DNA of 64,000 nt. Origin: DATKPA01 sp051955985. GTDB taxonomy: Bacteria > Planctomycetota > Phycisphaerae > WQYP01. The notes beneath the pieces were generated by a model. The model was not told the origin of the DNA and ran no database searches. It worked only from the letters and a program-made list of their open reading frames with translations. Below, piece after piece: positions 24,880 to 33,354 of this stretch. Made by a program: the position numbers and the translations under genes. How positions within the stretch are numbered: the first letter of the stretch is position 1; every line of letters starts with the position of its first letter. The stretch is from the NCBI GenBank assembly GCA_051955985.1, contig JBQCGD010000147.1:54917-118916 (forward strand), given 5' to 3'.

Positions 24880-24909
24880 TGGCCACGAAAGACACGAATG
24901 ACACGAAAG
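24880..24909. repeat. CACGAAAGA/CACGAATGA repeat
   Basis: Three 9-base units of the CACGAAG family lie after mraY. Confidence 0.65.
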
Positions 24910-25008
24910 GGTTGGTGGCGGGATGAGGGAATCGCGGGAGGCGGGAGGGTTTGCGGTTAGTAGGTAAAAAGGGGGCGAATGGTCGCCTCGCTTCGCATTG
25001 GCGGACTG

Positions 25009-25033
25009 CCCGGCCCAAGGGCCGGGGCTAAAC
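25009..25033. repeat. CCCGGCC...GGGCTAAAC hairpin repeat, copy 1
   Basis: CGGCCC-AA-GGGCCG followed by GGGCTAAAC. The second copy is at 32356-32381 before ddl; the trailing GGGCTAAAC is identical while the hairpin centre varies. Confidence 0.65.
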
Positions 25034-25147
25034 GTGGTGATCTTTGGTTGGCGGCGAAACTTGGTAAATAGTTGTTGATAAACGGGTAGGGGGAATTATT
25101 ATGGCGGCCGCACTTCTGGGGTCATGTTCATACTTGAAGAGGTTGTC

Positions 25148-26695
25148 ATGAAGATTCGTCGCTGGGGCGGTGCGCTCGCTGGGTGTCTTTGCGTTTTGTC
25201 GGTGATCGGGTGTGGGCGCGGGCAGGGGGAGCAGGCGGCGAATGGGGAGGGGACGCCGGGCGGTGGGGGCGGGGATACGGGAGTGGCAGTGGTGAAGGGG
25301 GCGGATGGGACGTTGGGGGTGGCGGAGGCGGATGGGAAGCCTTATGACGGGGTGAAGCTTTCGAAATATGATGCGGATATGCGGAGCCCGCAGATTGCGG
25401 TGGCGTCCGATGGGACGATTCATGTGGCATATATTGAGCGGATGTATGCTTCGCCGTATACGTTTTTTGTGTTTCATCGATCGAGCAGCGATGGGGGGAA
25501 GACGTGGTCGGAGACGAAGAATCTTTCGGAAGATATGCCGGGGTTCAATGTGGGGACGTGCCAGTTGTGCATTGATGGGCAGGACCGGGTGTTTGTGATC
25601 TGGCGGACGGGGTTGAAGGAGGGTTTTTCGACGCTGACGACGCCGGCGGGGTTGGCGCAGAACAACCTAGTGTACCGGATGCTGGATCATGGGAAGTGGA
25701 CGAAGATTCTGCCGGTGCATCCGCCGGGGTCTTCGCAGACGCAGGATGACGGGTCGATTTCGTTTTCTGCGTGCACGGATGCGGCGGGGCATGTGGAGGT
25801 GATTTACAACACGATTCCGGATCGGTTTGATCCGGAGAAGTATGCGGTGGTGAGCGGGAAATATGTGCAGCATTGTCCGGGGGTGGAGCCGGGGCTGGTG
25901 TGGCAGGTGACGCTGGATGGGTCGGCGGGGAAGCCGAAGCAGTTGTTTTGTCTGAATTTTCGAGAGAATGCGGCGAAAGGGAAGTACGCGAAGTCTTGCG
26001 ATGGGGTGAATGCGTTGGATTTGTGCGCGGGCGCGGACGGGGGGCCGCAGTTTATTGCGCAGGTGTATGACGAGAATCACCGGGCGGAGGAGAACGCGGA
26101 GATTGATTTGTTTGATGGCGGGAAGGGGACGAAGGTGCTGACGCTGCCGCCGACGTGGAAGTTCAATGCGAGTCCGCCGCGGCTGCTGGTGGATGCGAAG
26201 GGGAAGAAGCACATTGTTGCGTTGTACGATGCGGGGGAGCATCCGAGCGTGCGGGATTATGTGATCGGGTCGGATGATGAGCCGGCGACGTTGATCAGCG
26301 CGAAGCCGCCGAAGGGGACGGTGGCGGGGTTCCAGGCGTTTCAGTCGGCGGGGGGGAAGATGGTGGTGCTGGTGCAGTTGTATGACCAGGGGATGGACGA
26401 CCGGGGGGACACGTTTGTGACGACGAGCGACGGGGGGGCGTGGTCGGAGCCGATCTGCATCACGAACAATGCGGGTCGGGAGAAGTGGTGGTCGAAGAAC
26501 ACGGGGGCGTTGAGCGGGGTGGCGGGCGGGAGCCGGTTTGGGCCGCGGCCGGGGGCGGCGGCGATCGACAAGACGGGGCACCTGGTGATTGCGTTGATCA
26601 ATGCGGAGACGGGGTCGTTTGGGGTGAGTGCGGGCGGGGTGGTGTATACGAGCGGGTCGAGTTCGACGCCGCGGTTGTATTTTTATCGGTTTTGA
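25148..26695 (+). CDS. Lipoprotein with BNR/Asp-box (sialidase-like) repeats
   Basis: 515 residues from ATG 25148 (GAAGAGG upstream). The signal peptide ends in a lipobox, LSVIGC, with Cys at residue 18, so the mature protein is probably lipidated. After a Gly-rich linker it reads as a beta propeller: SSSDGGKTWSETKN is an Asp-box, with a weaker one at TSDGGAWSEP, and repeated IAVASDGTIHVAYIE and QLCIDGQDRVFVIW blades. Catalytic sialidase residues are not evident, so an enzyme role cannot be claimed. It sits between mraY and ftsW, exactly where murD is normally found, with several hundred bases of spacer on each side, suggesting insertion. Confidence 0.7.
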   Translation: MKIRRWGGALAGCLCVLSVIGCGRGQGEQAANGEGTPGGGGGDTGVAVVKGADGTLGVAEADGKPYDGVKLSKYDADMRSPQIAVASDGTIHVAYIERMYASPYTFFVFHRSSSDGGKTWSETKNLSEDMPGFNVGTCQLCIDGQDRVFVIWRTGLKEGFSTLTTPAGLAQNNLVYRMLDHGKWTKILPVHPPGSSQTQDDGSISFSACTDAAGHVEVIYNTIPDRFDPEKYAVVSGKYVQHCPGVEPGLVWQVTLDGSAGKPKQLFCLNFRENAAKGKYAKSCDGVNALDLCAGADGGPQFIAQVYDENHRAEENAEIDLFDGGKGTKVLTLPPTWKFNASPPRLLVDAKGKKHIVALYDAGEHPSVRDYVIGSDDEPATLISAKPPKGTVAGFQAFQSAGGKMVVLVQLYDQGMDDRGDTFVTTSDGGAWSEPICITNNAGREKWWSKNTGALSGVAGGSRFGPRPGAAAIDKTGHLVIALINAETGSFGVSAGGVVYTSGSSSTPRLYFYRF

Positions 26696-26954
26696 GGGGT
26701 TCGATTGGGGGGGAGTTGCGCTTTGCGCGGGCCGGTGGAGGGGAGGGAGAGATCTGACGGGTGTGCATCCATGATCCCCATGCCGTGGAAGGCATGGGCT
26801 TGTGGGGTTGTTTGCGATATTGCCAATGATGAATTTGATGGTTGTGGGGTGGTGAGGGGGAGTTATGTAAAGGCCGGCTGAGCCTGATAATATGTGCAGG
26901 AATTGCGCGGAAAACGTCGAATAGAGGGGTTGAGAGACGCATCATGAGGCAGGC
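26696..26954. other. Gap before ftsW with a hairpin
   Basis: 259 bases without a gene. CCCATGCC (26776-26783) and GGCATGGG (26790-26797) form an 8-bp hairpin. GATAATAT at 26886-26893 is a possible -10 for a separate ftsW promoter, but its -35 is poor. Confidence 0.4.
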
Positions 26955-28610
26955 ATGCCGGTAGCAAGACAGAAAACGGGGTCGGTATGGCCGGCGCGGG
27001 TGAGTTGGCCGCGTGAGGCGGGGGGGCGTTCGCCGATTGCGGCGGTACCGGCGTTGGTGCATGCGCATCCGGTGAGGCCGTACGTGGGGCGGTCGCGGTT
27101 TGTGTTGTCGCCGTTGTCGCTGACGTTGGACCAGTTGTTGTTTTTGATCACGGCGGCGCTGCTGTGCTTTGGGCTGGTAATGGTGCAGAGCGCCGACGCG
27201 CGGGTGCGGGCGATGGCGGCGGGCGGGAACTGGTGGATGGAAGCCTTTGACAGCAAGAATGCGATTCACGCGCTGGTGGCGATGATCGCGATGACGGTGA
27301 TGTGGCGGATAGATTATCGGTGGCTGGCGGGGAGCCCGATGAAGCATCTGTCGCTGCTGCGGTCGCCGGCGACGTGGCTGTGGATTCTGACGGTGGGGGC
27401 GCTGGTGGCGGTGCTGACGACGCCGATGGGGAAGGAGATTAATTTTGCGCGGCGGTGGCTGCAGGTGGGTCCGCTGGGATTTCAGCCGTCGGAACTGGCG
27501 AAGTTGTCGCTGATTCTGTTTGTGGCGGTTTATGCGGTGCACTATCGGGACGAGGTGCGGACGTTTGGTTTGGCGGCGGTGCCGTTCATTTTGTTCGTGG
27601 TGGGTCTGGGGGTTTTTGCGATCAAGCCGCACATGGTGGAGTCGATTCACTTTTTCTCAGCGGCGCAGGATGGGGCGACGCGGTTGCTGCTGGTGAAGAC
27701 GGGGGTGTGTGCGGGGTGTTTGATTGCGGGATTTTCGCTGTGGTGGCTCGGGTATTCGCCGAAGCAGTGGACGTGGGGGTATGTGCCGCTGGTACTGGGG
27801 TTCGGGGTGTGCGCGGCGCTGGTGTTGAAGGAAGACTTCGGGACGGCGGCGCTGATCTCGGTTGTGGTGATCGTGATGATATTGATGGCGGGGTGCCGGT
27901 GGTGGCATGTGGCGATGCTGATACCGCCCGGGGTGTTTGTGGTGTGGGCGGCGATTTTTCGGGATCCGACGTCGTTCCGGTACAAGCGGATGATGGCGTT
28001 TCTGGATCCGTTTGCGGACATGAAGGGGGCGGGGTATCACCCGGCGGAGTCGCTGTTGACGATTGCGAGCGGGGGGTTTTTCGGGAATGGGCTGGGGAAC
28101 GGGATTCAGAAGATGGGGTACCTGCCGGAGGATGACACGGACTTTATCTTCGCGGTGATTTGCGAGGAGCTGGGGTTCTTTGGGGCGTTGATGGTGATTG
28201 GGTTGTTTTTGGCGTTTGTGATCATTGGGTGGCGGATTGCGACGCGGTGCCAGCACCAGTTCGGGAAGATGGTGGCGTTTGGGATCACGGCGATGATCGG
28301 GCTGCAGGCGGCGTTTAATATTGCGGTGGTGACGGTGACGGTTCCGACGAAGGGGATTGCGTTGCCGCTGATTTCTTCGGGGGGGACGGGGTGGATTATG
28401 AATGCGATTGCGATCGGCGTGTTGATGAGCATTGAGCGGATCAACCGGCGAGAGATTGCGGAGAAGAAGATGGGCGAGCGGCCTGCGGAGCCGGCGCTGG
28501 GGTTCCCCGTGCAGGTGACGGCGGTGGCGCCGGTGGCGGCGGTTGCGGCGGCGGCGGTGCCGGTGGTTCCCGCGGAGCCGATAGCGGCGAGTTCTGCATC
28601 GGCGGCGTGA
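26955..28610 (+). CDS. ftsW: FtsW, septal peptidoglycan glycosyltransferase (SEDS family)
   Basis: 551 residues, longer than the usual 380-420 because of a 45-residue cytoplasmic N-terminus and an Ala/Val/Pro-rich tail. About ten membrane segments. SEDS signatures include ARRWLQVGPLGFQPSELAKL, LKEDFGTAALI, AGYHPAESLLTIASGGFFGN, DDTDFIFAVICEELGFFGAL and the C-terminal PLISSGGTGWIMNAIAIGVL. FtsW polymerises lipid II glycan at the septum with FtsI as cognate transpeptidase. GAGGCAGG precedes the ATG. Confidence 0.94.
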   Translation: MPVARQKTGSVWPARVSWPREAGGRSPIAAVPALVHAHPVRPYVGRSRFVLSPLSLTLDQLLFLITAALLCFGLVMVQSADARVRAMAAGGNWWMEAFDSKNAIHALVAMIAMTVMWRIDYRWLAGSPMKHLSLLRSPATWLWILTVGALVAVLTTPMGKEINFARRWLQVGPLGFQPSELAKLSLILFVAVYAVHYRDEVRTFGLAAVPFILFVVGLGVFAIKPHMVESIHFFSAAQDGATRLLLVKTGVCAGCLIAGFSLWWLGYSPKQWTWGYVPLVLGFGVCAALVLKEDFGTAALISVVVIVMILMAGCRWWHVAMLIPPGVFVVWAAIFRDPTSFRYKRMMAFLDPFADMKGAGYHPAESLLTIASGGFFGNGLGNGIQKMGYLPEDDTDFIFAVICEELGFFGALMVIGLFLAFVIIGWRIATRCQHQFGKMVAFGITAMIGLQAAFNIAVVTVTVPTKGIALPLISSGGTGWIMNAIAIGVLMSIERINRREIAEKKMGERPAEPALGFPVQVTAVAPVAAVAAAAVPVVPAEPIAASSASAA

Positions 28611-28621
28611 ATCAGGAGAGA

Positions 28622-28700
28622 AACAAGAAGCAAGAATCAAGAATCAAGAAGTTTTGTGCGGCGGTCTTCTTGCTTCTTGGTTCTTGCTTCTTGATTCTTG
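28622..28700. repeat. Long inverted array of CAAGAATC/CAAGAAG units before murG
   Basis: AAGAAGCAAGAATCAAGAAT units (28626-28652) are followed 15-20 bases later by the inverse CTTCTTGCTTCTTGGTTCTT and TTGCTTCTTGATTCTTG. The whole ftsW-murG gap can fold into one long A/G versus C/T hairpin that ends just before the murG ribosome site. Confidence 0.7.
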
Positions 28701-28712
28701 TACAAGGCAGGG

Positions 28713-29972
28713 ATGGCTATGACGACTGTTGTGTGGCCGCATCGGGCGAATCCTTTGTTGGGCATGATGAGTTCGGGATCGGAGCAGAGTTTTTCGCGCA
28801 GTTCGGCGGTGGCGAGCACCGGGAAGACGCTGCGCGTAGTGATGGCGGGTGGGGGGACGGGGGGGCATTTGTATCCGGGGTTGGCGGTGGCGGAGGCGTT
28901 GCGGGGGCTGGCGGCGGATCGGGGGATGGGGTTGGAGTTGACGTGGGCGGCGACGCCGCGGGCGGTGGATCAGCGGTTATTGTCGGGGTTTGGGACGAGT
29001 TATGTGAAGCAGTCGGTGCAGCCGTTGGTGAAGTCGGTGAAGAAGATTTGGCCGTTTATCAGTGGGTGGCGGGAGAGTTGTGGGGTGTGGGAGCGGCGGT
29101 TTGCGGAAGAGCGGCCGGACTGTGTGGTGGCGCTGGGGGGGTATGCGGCGGGGCCGGCGGCGTATGTGGGGGGGAAGCGGGGGGTGCCGGTGGTGTTGTT
29201 GAATCCGGATGCGTTGCCGGGGCTGGCGAATCGGTTTTTGATCAAGCGGGCGACGACGGTGGTGACGCAGTGGCCGCTGGGGGCGGAGAGGACGAAACAT
29301 ATTAAGGGGAGCGTGAAGGCGTTGGGGTGCCCGATTCGTGGGGAGTTGACGGGGCGGACCCGCGAGGAGGGGGCGGCGCGGCTGGGGATTGATGGGACGA
29401 AGAAGACGCTGGTGGTGACGGGGGCGAGTCTGGGGGCGCGGACGATTAATGAGGCGGTGCTGGCGTTTTTGGAATCGGCTGAGCATCGGAAGGCATTCGT
29501 GGCGGGGGGGTGGCAGATTCTTCACCTGGCGGGGATGGAGCAGGCGAAGGATGTGCGGGCGGCGTATGAGGCGTGGCCGGAGATCGCGGTGACCGTGATT
29601 GATTATTGTGATGACATGGCGAGCGTGTGGGCGGTGGCCGACGGGGCAATTGCGCGAGCGGGGGCGAGCACTTGTGCGGAGCTGACGGCGTGCGGGGTGC
29701 CGGCGATTTTGCTGCCTTATCCATTTCATAAGGATTTGCACCAGAAGGCGAATGCGATGGAACTGGTGCGGGCGGGGGCTGCGTTGATTGTGGAGGACGC
29801 GAAGGATTCGGCGGCGAATGCGGCGGCTATGAAGCCGGCGTTGGAATCGCTACTCTATGATGATGAGCTGAGAGATCGCATGGCGGAGGCAGCGCGGGTG
29901 GCCGGCAAGCCGAACGCGGCGGTGGAAATCGCGAAAGAAATTTTGGCCCTGACTGCGGGATCGTTGCGATAA
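28713..29972 (+). CDS. murG: UDP-GlcNAc:lipid I GlcNAc transferase
   Basis: About 419 residues from ATG 28713; ATG 28719 is equally plausible (AGGG 6 bases upstream). The GT28 fold is clear: glycine-rich loop VVMAGGGTGGHLYPGLAVAE, VVALGGYAAGPAAYVG, TGASLGARTINEAV, VIDYCDDMASVWAVADGAIA, then RAGASTCAELTACGVPAILL and PYPFHKDLHQKANA. MurG converts lipid I to lipid II at the inner membrane face. About 40 extra N-terminal residues precede the catalytic domain. Confidence 0.95.
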   Translation: MAMTTVVWPHRANPLLGMMSSGSEQSFSRSSAVASTGKTLRVVMAGGGTGGHLYPGLAVAEALRGLAADRGMGLELTWAATPRAVDQRLLSGFGTSYVKQSVQPLVKSVKKIWPFISGWRESCGVWERRFAEERPDCVVALGGYAAGPAAYVGGKRGVPVVLLNPDALPGLANRFLIKRATTVVTQWPLGAERTKHIKGSVKALGCPIRGELTGRTREEGAARLGIDGTKKTLVVTGASLGARTINEAVLAFLESAEHRKAFVAGGWQILHLAGMEQAKDVRAAYEAWPEIAVTVIDYCDDMASVWAVADGAIARAGASTCAELTACGVPAILLPYPFHKDLHQKANAMELVRAGAALIVEDAKDSAANAAAMKPALESLLYDDELRDRMAEAARVAGKPNAAVEIAKEILALTAGSLR

Positions 29973-30030
29973 GAGAAGCAGTGGCGCCGGCCTTATTGAA
30001 GAATTAAACCCCGCATGGAGGCGGTTGTAA

Positions 30031-31512
30031 ATGCCCCCGATCATCCAGACGAAAGCTGTTATGTACACTGTGAAAGACCTGATCCATACGCTGAACCGGC
30101 GAGAGACGACGCCGTTTACGGGGCGGCGGGTGCATTTTGTGGGGATTGGGGGATCGGGGATGTCGGGGTTGGCGCAGATGCTGTTGAATTGCGGGGCGAA
30201 AGTGTCGGGGACGGACCGGGAGGTTTCGGCGGTGACGCGTAAGCTTTCAGAGCTGGGGGCGAATATTTCGAATGAGGAATCGGCGGCGGGGTTGCCGGAG
30301 GGGACGGAGATTGTCGTTCACTCGGCGGCGATCAAGATGGAACATCCGGAGCTGGTGGAGGCGCGGGCGCGGAAGTGCGAAGTGCTGAAGTATGCGCAGA
30401 TGCTGGGGCGGGTGATGAAGCTGCGGAACGGGATTGCGATTTCGGGGACGCATGGGAAGTCGACGACGACGGCGATGACCGCGCATGTGCTGCTGTCGGC
30501 GGGGAAGGATCCTTCGTTTGTGGTCGGGGCGACGGTACCGCAGTTGGGCGGGTCTTCGCGGTCGGGGAATGGGGATTATTTTGTGGTGGAGGCGTGCGAG
30601 TACGATCGCAGCTTTCACAACCTGCAGCCGCGGATCGGGGTGGTGCTGAATATCGAGGAAGACCACCTGGATTATTACAAGAACATTGATGAGATTAACG
30701 AGTCGTTTGCGACGTTTTTGAAAGGCGTCGATCCGCACGGGGTGGTGCTGGTGGCGGCGAACGATGCGAATTGTGCGACGGCGGCGCGGAACGCCGAGGC
30801 GCTGGTTGAGACGTATGGGATTGATACGGCGGCGGACTGGCAGGCGACGGGGATTCGGCGGTTCCAGGGGAAGGCGCATTTTAATGTGAGCTACAAGGGT
30901 AAGAAGATGGGACGGCTGACGCTGTCGGTTGCGGGGCGGCATAATGTGGGGAACGCGACGGTGGCGGCGGCGATTGCGACGCACTGCAGCGTGCCGTGGG
31001 ATCAGATCCAGGCGGCGATCGAGAGTTTCCGCGGGGCGGATCGGCGGTCGCAGCTTTTGGGGCAGGTGCCGGTGGAGGGGGGGCAGGTGACGATTATTGA
31101 TGATTACGGGCATCACCCGACGGAGATTCGGGCGACGCTGCAGGCATTGCGGGAGCACTATCGGCCAACGCGGTTGGTGTGCGTATTTCAGCCGCACCAG
31201 CACTCGCGGACGCGGTTTTTGCTGAATGATTTTGCGGGGAGCTTCTCGCACGCGGACGTAACGATTGTGCCGGACATTTATTTTGTGCGGGACTCGGAAG
31301 CGGATCGGAAGGCGGTGAGTTCCGAGATGCTGGTGGAGCGGATACGCGAGCACGCGAAGGAAGCGGTGTATATTCCGACGTTCAAGCAGATCAGCGAACA
31401 TTTGATGAAGACGATGCAGCCGGGCGACCTCATTGTGTCGATGGGCGCGGGCCCGGTTTGGGAAGTAACGGATGAGTTGGTACGAAGAATTCGGGGAGCA
31501 GGTACGGCTTAA
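30031..31512 (+). CDS. murC: UDP-MurNAc--L-alanine ligase
   Basis: 493 residues from ATG 30031 (GGAGGC about 9 bases upstream; ATG 30061 also possible). It has RRVHFVGIGGSGMSGLAQML, the ATP loop ISGTHGKSTTTAMT (K143), EACEYDRSFHNL, NIEEDHLDYY, DDYGHHPTEIRATL and FQPHQHSRTRFLL, all MurC signatures. It adds the first amino acid, L-Ala, to UDP-MurNAc. Its last 41 bases overlap murB in another frame, which implies translational coupling. Confidence 0.95.
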   Translation: MPPIIQTKAVMYTVKDLIHTLNRRETTPFTGRRVHFVGIGGSGMSGLAQMLLNCGAKVSGTDREVSAVTRKLSELGANISNEESAAGLPEGTEIVVHSAAIKMEHPELVEARARKCEVLKYAQMLGRVMKLRNGIAISGTHGKSTTTAMTAHVLLSAGKDPSFVVGATVPQLGGSSRSGNGDYFVVEACEYDRSFHNLQPRIGVVLNIEEDHLDYYKNIDEINESFATFLKGVDPHGVVLVAANDANCATAARNAEALVETYGIDTAADWQATGIRRFQGKAHFNVSYKGKKMGRLTLSVAGRHNVGNATVAAAIATHCSVPWDQIQAAIESFRGADRRSQLLGQVPVEGGQVTIIDDYGHHPTEIRATLQALREHYRPTRLVCVFQPHQHSRTRFLLNDFAGSFSHADVTIVPDIYFVRDSEADRKAVSSEMLVERIREHAKEAVYIPTFKQISEHLMKTMQPGDLIVSMGAGPVWEVTDELVRRIRGAGTA

Positions 31513-32350
31513 CGTACCGATGGCCCCATTGACGTGGTTTGGCCTGGGCGGTCCCGCGAAGTTTTATGTGACGCCGAGCGATGTGGGACAGCTGCAGGCC
31601 ATCGTCGCGCGCCTGCGCGAGAATGAGATTCCGATTTTTGTGCTGGGAAGCGGGGCAAACCTGCTGGTGCATGATGCGGGGGTGGATGGGGCGGTGATCT
31701 GCTTGAATTCGCCGGAGTTCAAGAAGTTTTCGATCAACGGCACGACCGTGACGGCGGCGGCGGGGAAGGATGTGCAGAAGCTGGTGCTGGAGTGCACGCA
31801 TGCGGGGCTTTCTGGGCTGGAGTGCCTGGCGGGGATTCCGGGTTCTGTCGGCGGGGAGATCAAGATGAATGCGGGGGGAGCGTTCGGGGACATCGGGTCA
31901 TCGGTGCAGTCGGTGACGGTGATGGACACGAACGGGCAGGTGTTTGTGCGTGAGAAGGATGACCTGGTTTTTGAGTACCGGAAATCGAACATTGCGTCGA
32001 AGTTTATTTTGTCGGCGACGTTTGGCCTGAGCGAGGATGATCCGCAGCGGATCATGACGAAGGTCAAAGAGATCTGGATGTACAAGAAGAATTCGCAGCC
32101 GCTGGCGGATAAGTCGGCGGGGTGCATTTTTAAGAATCCGCGCGGGCTTTCGGCGGGTGCGCTGATTGATCAGGCGGGCTTGAAGGGGCAGACGCTGGGC
32201 GGGGCGGAAGTGTCGATGAAGCATGCGAACTTTATCACTGCCAAGAAGGGATCGCAGGCCTCCGATGTTCTTGGATTGATTGATCTGGTGAAGCAGCGCG
32301 TGAAAGAGAAGTTTGACGTTCAGTTGGAAACTGAAGTTGTCATTTGGTGA
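31472..32350 (+). CDS. murB: UDP-N-acetylenolpyruvoylglucosamine reductase
   Basis: 292 residues from ATG 31472, inside the end of murC, with GGAAG 6 bases upstream. The FAD-binding segments VLGSGANLLVHD and GLECLAGIPGSVGGEIKMNA are present, followed by AGGAFGD. The proton-donor position normally held by Ser in many MurB enzymes reads Cys here (KSAGCIFKNPRG), a variant known in other phyla. It reduces the enolpyruvyl group to give UDP-MurNAc using NADPH. Length is typical of type II enzymes. Confidence 0.94.
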   Translation: MSWYEEFGEQVRLNVPMAPLTWFGLGGPAKFYVTPSDVGQLQAIVARLRENEIPIFVLGSGANLLVHDAGVDGAVICLNSPEFKKFSINGTTVTAAAGKDVQKLVLECTHAGLSGLECLAGIPGSVGGEIKMNAGGAFGDIGSSVQSVTVMDTNGQVFVREKDDLVFEYRKSNIASKFILSATFGLSEDDPQRIMTKVKEIWMYKKNSQPLADKSAGCIFKNPRGLSAGALIDQAGLKGQTLGGAEVSMKHANFITAKKGSQASDVLGLIDLVKQRVKEKFDVQLETEVVIW

Positions 32351-32355
32351 TTGTT

Positions 32356-32381
32356 CCCCGGCCCTAAGGCCGGGGCTAAAC
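32356..32381. repeat. CCCCGGCC...GGGGCTAAAC hairpin repeat, copy 2
   Basis: CCCCGGCC-CTAA-GGCCGGGG followed by CTAAAC. It lies in the 45-base murB-ddl gap and matches 25009-25033. Confidence 0.65.
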
Positions 32382-32395
32382 AGGATGGATAGGTC

Positions 32396-33343
32396 ATGGA
32401 CGGCAAGAAATTGAATATTACGCTTCTTTGCGGCGGCATCAGTGCGGAGCGCGAGGTGTCGCTGTTGACGGGGACGCAGATCGCCGAGGCGCTGCGGACG
32501 GTGGGGCATCGGGTGTGGCAGTCGGATATTTCGCCGAGCGATTTGAGTGCGCTGGACCACAAGCCGTGCGATCTGATTTTTCCGGCGTTGCATGGGACGT
32601 TTGGGGAAGACGGGCAGTTGCAGCAGATTCTGGAAAGCCGCGGGTTGCCGTTTGTGGGGTCGGGCGAGTCTGCTTCGCGGATCGGGATGGACAAGGCGGC
32701 GACGAAGTCGTGTCTGTTGGAGAACGGCGTGCCGACGGCGAACTGGCAGATTGTGTATCAGCACAAGTACAAGGAGAGCTGGACGCCGGCGGCGGGGATC
32801 GGGTACCCGTGCGTGATCAAGCCGATCAGCGAGGGGTCGTCGGTGGGGTGCCGGGTGTGCATGAATTTGGAGGAGGCGCGGGGGCACCTGGAGGCCACAT
32901 TGCCGAAGTTCGGGGCGATGATGGTGGAGCGGTTTGTGGATGGGTTTGAGCTGACGGTGGGGATATTGGATGGGAAGACGCTGCCGGTGATCTGGATCAA
33001 GCCGGCGACGGAGTTTTACGATTACGAGGCGAAGTACACGCGTGAGGACACGCAGTACGTGTTTGATATTCCATTGCCGGAGGAAACTCTCGAGCAGGTG
33101 CGGGATGCGGCGGCGCGGACGCACAAGGTGGTCGGTTGCCGGCATCTGTCGCGCGTGGATGTGATGGTGGAGAAGCGGACGCACGAGGTGTTCGTGCTGG
33201 AAGTGAACACGATGCCGGGGTTCACGAGCCACTCGCTGGTGCCGAAGGCGGCGAAGGAGGCGGGGATTGCGTTTACGGAATTGTGCGACCGGCTGGCGCG
33301 GATGGCGCTGCGGGACGCGGCGGTGAAGGAGCAGGCGCTCTAA
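32396..33343 (+). CDS. ddl: D-alanine--D-alanine ligase
   Basis: 315 residues. ATP-grasp enzyme: ITLLCGGISAEREVSLLTG at the start, PALHGTFGEDGQLQQILESR, GSGESASRIGMDKAATK, CVIKPISEGSSVG, and the C-terminal metal site VLEVNTMPGFTSHSLVPKAA. It makes the D-Ala-D-Ala dipeptide used by MurF. The GGISAEREVS motif and GTFGEDG loop are DdlB-like. The start has an AGGATGG/ATAGG region upstream. Position between murB and ftsQ is the classical one. Confidence 0.95.
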   Translation: MDGKKLNITLLCGGISAEREVSLLTGTQIAEALRTVGHRVWQSDISPSDLSALDHKPCDLIFPALHGTFGEDGQLQQILESRGLPFVGSGESASRIGMDKAATKSCLLENGVPTANWQIVYQHKYKESWTPAAGIGYPCVIKPISEGSSVGCRVCMNLEEARGHLEATLPKFGAMMVERFVDGFELTVGILDGKTLPVIWIKPATEFYDYEAKYTREDTQYVFDIPLPEETLEQVRDAAARTHKVVGCRHLSRVDVMVEKRTHEVFVLEVNTMPGFTSHSLVPKAAKEAGIAFTELCDRLARMALRDAAVKEQAL

Positions 33344-33354
33344 GGGCGTGACCC

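Noticed and set aside
25148..26695. Sialidase annotation for the lipoprotein
   Set aside because: Asp-boxes occur in many propellers; the arginine triad and catalytic Asp/Tyr/Glu of sialidases could not be identified.
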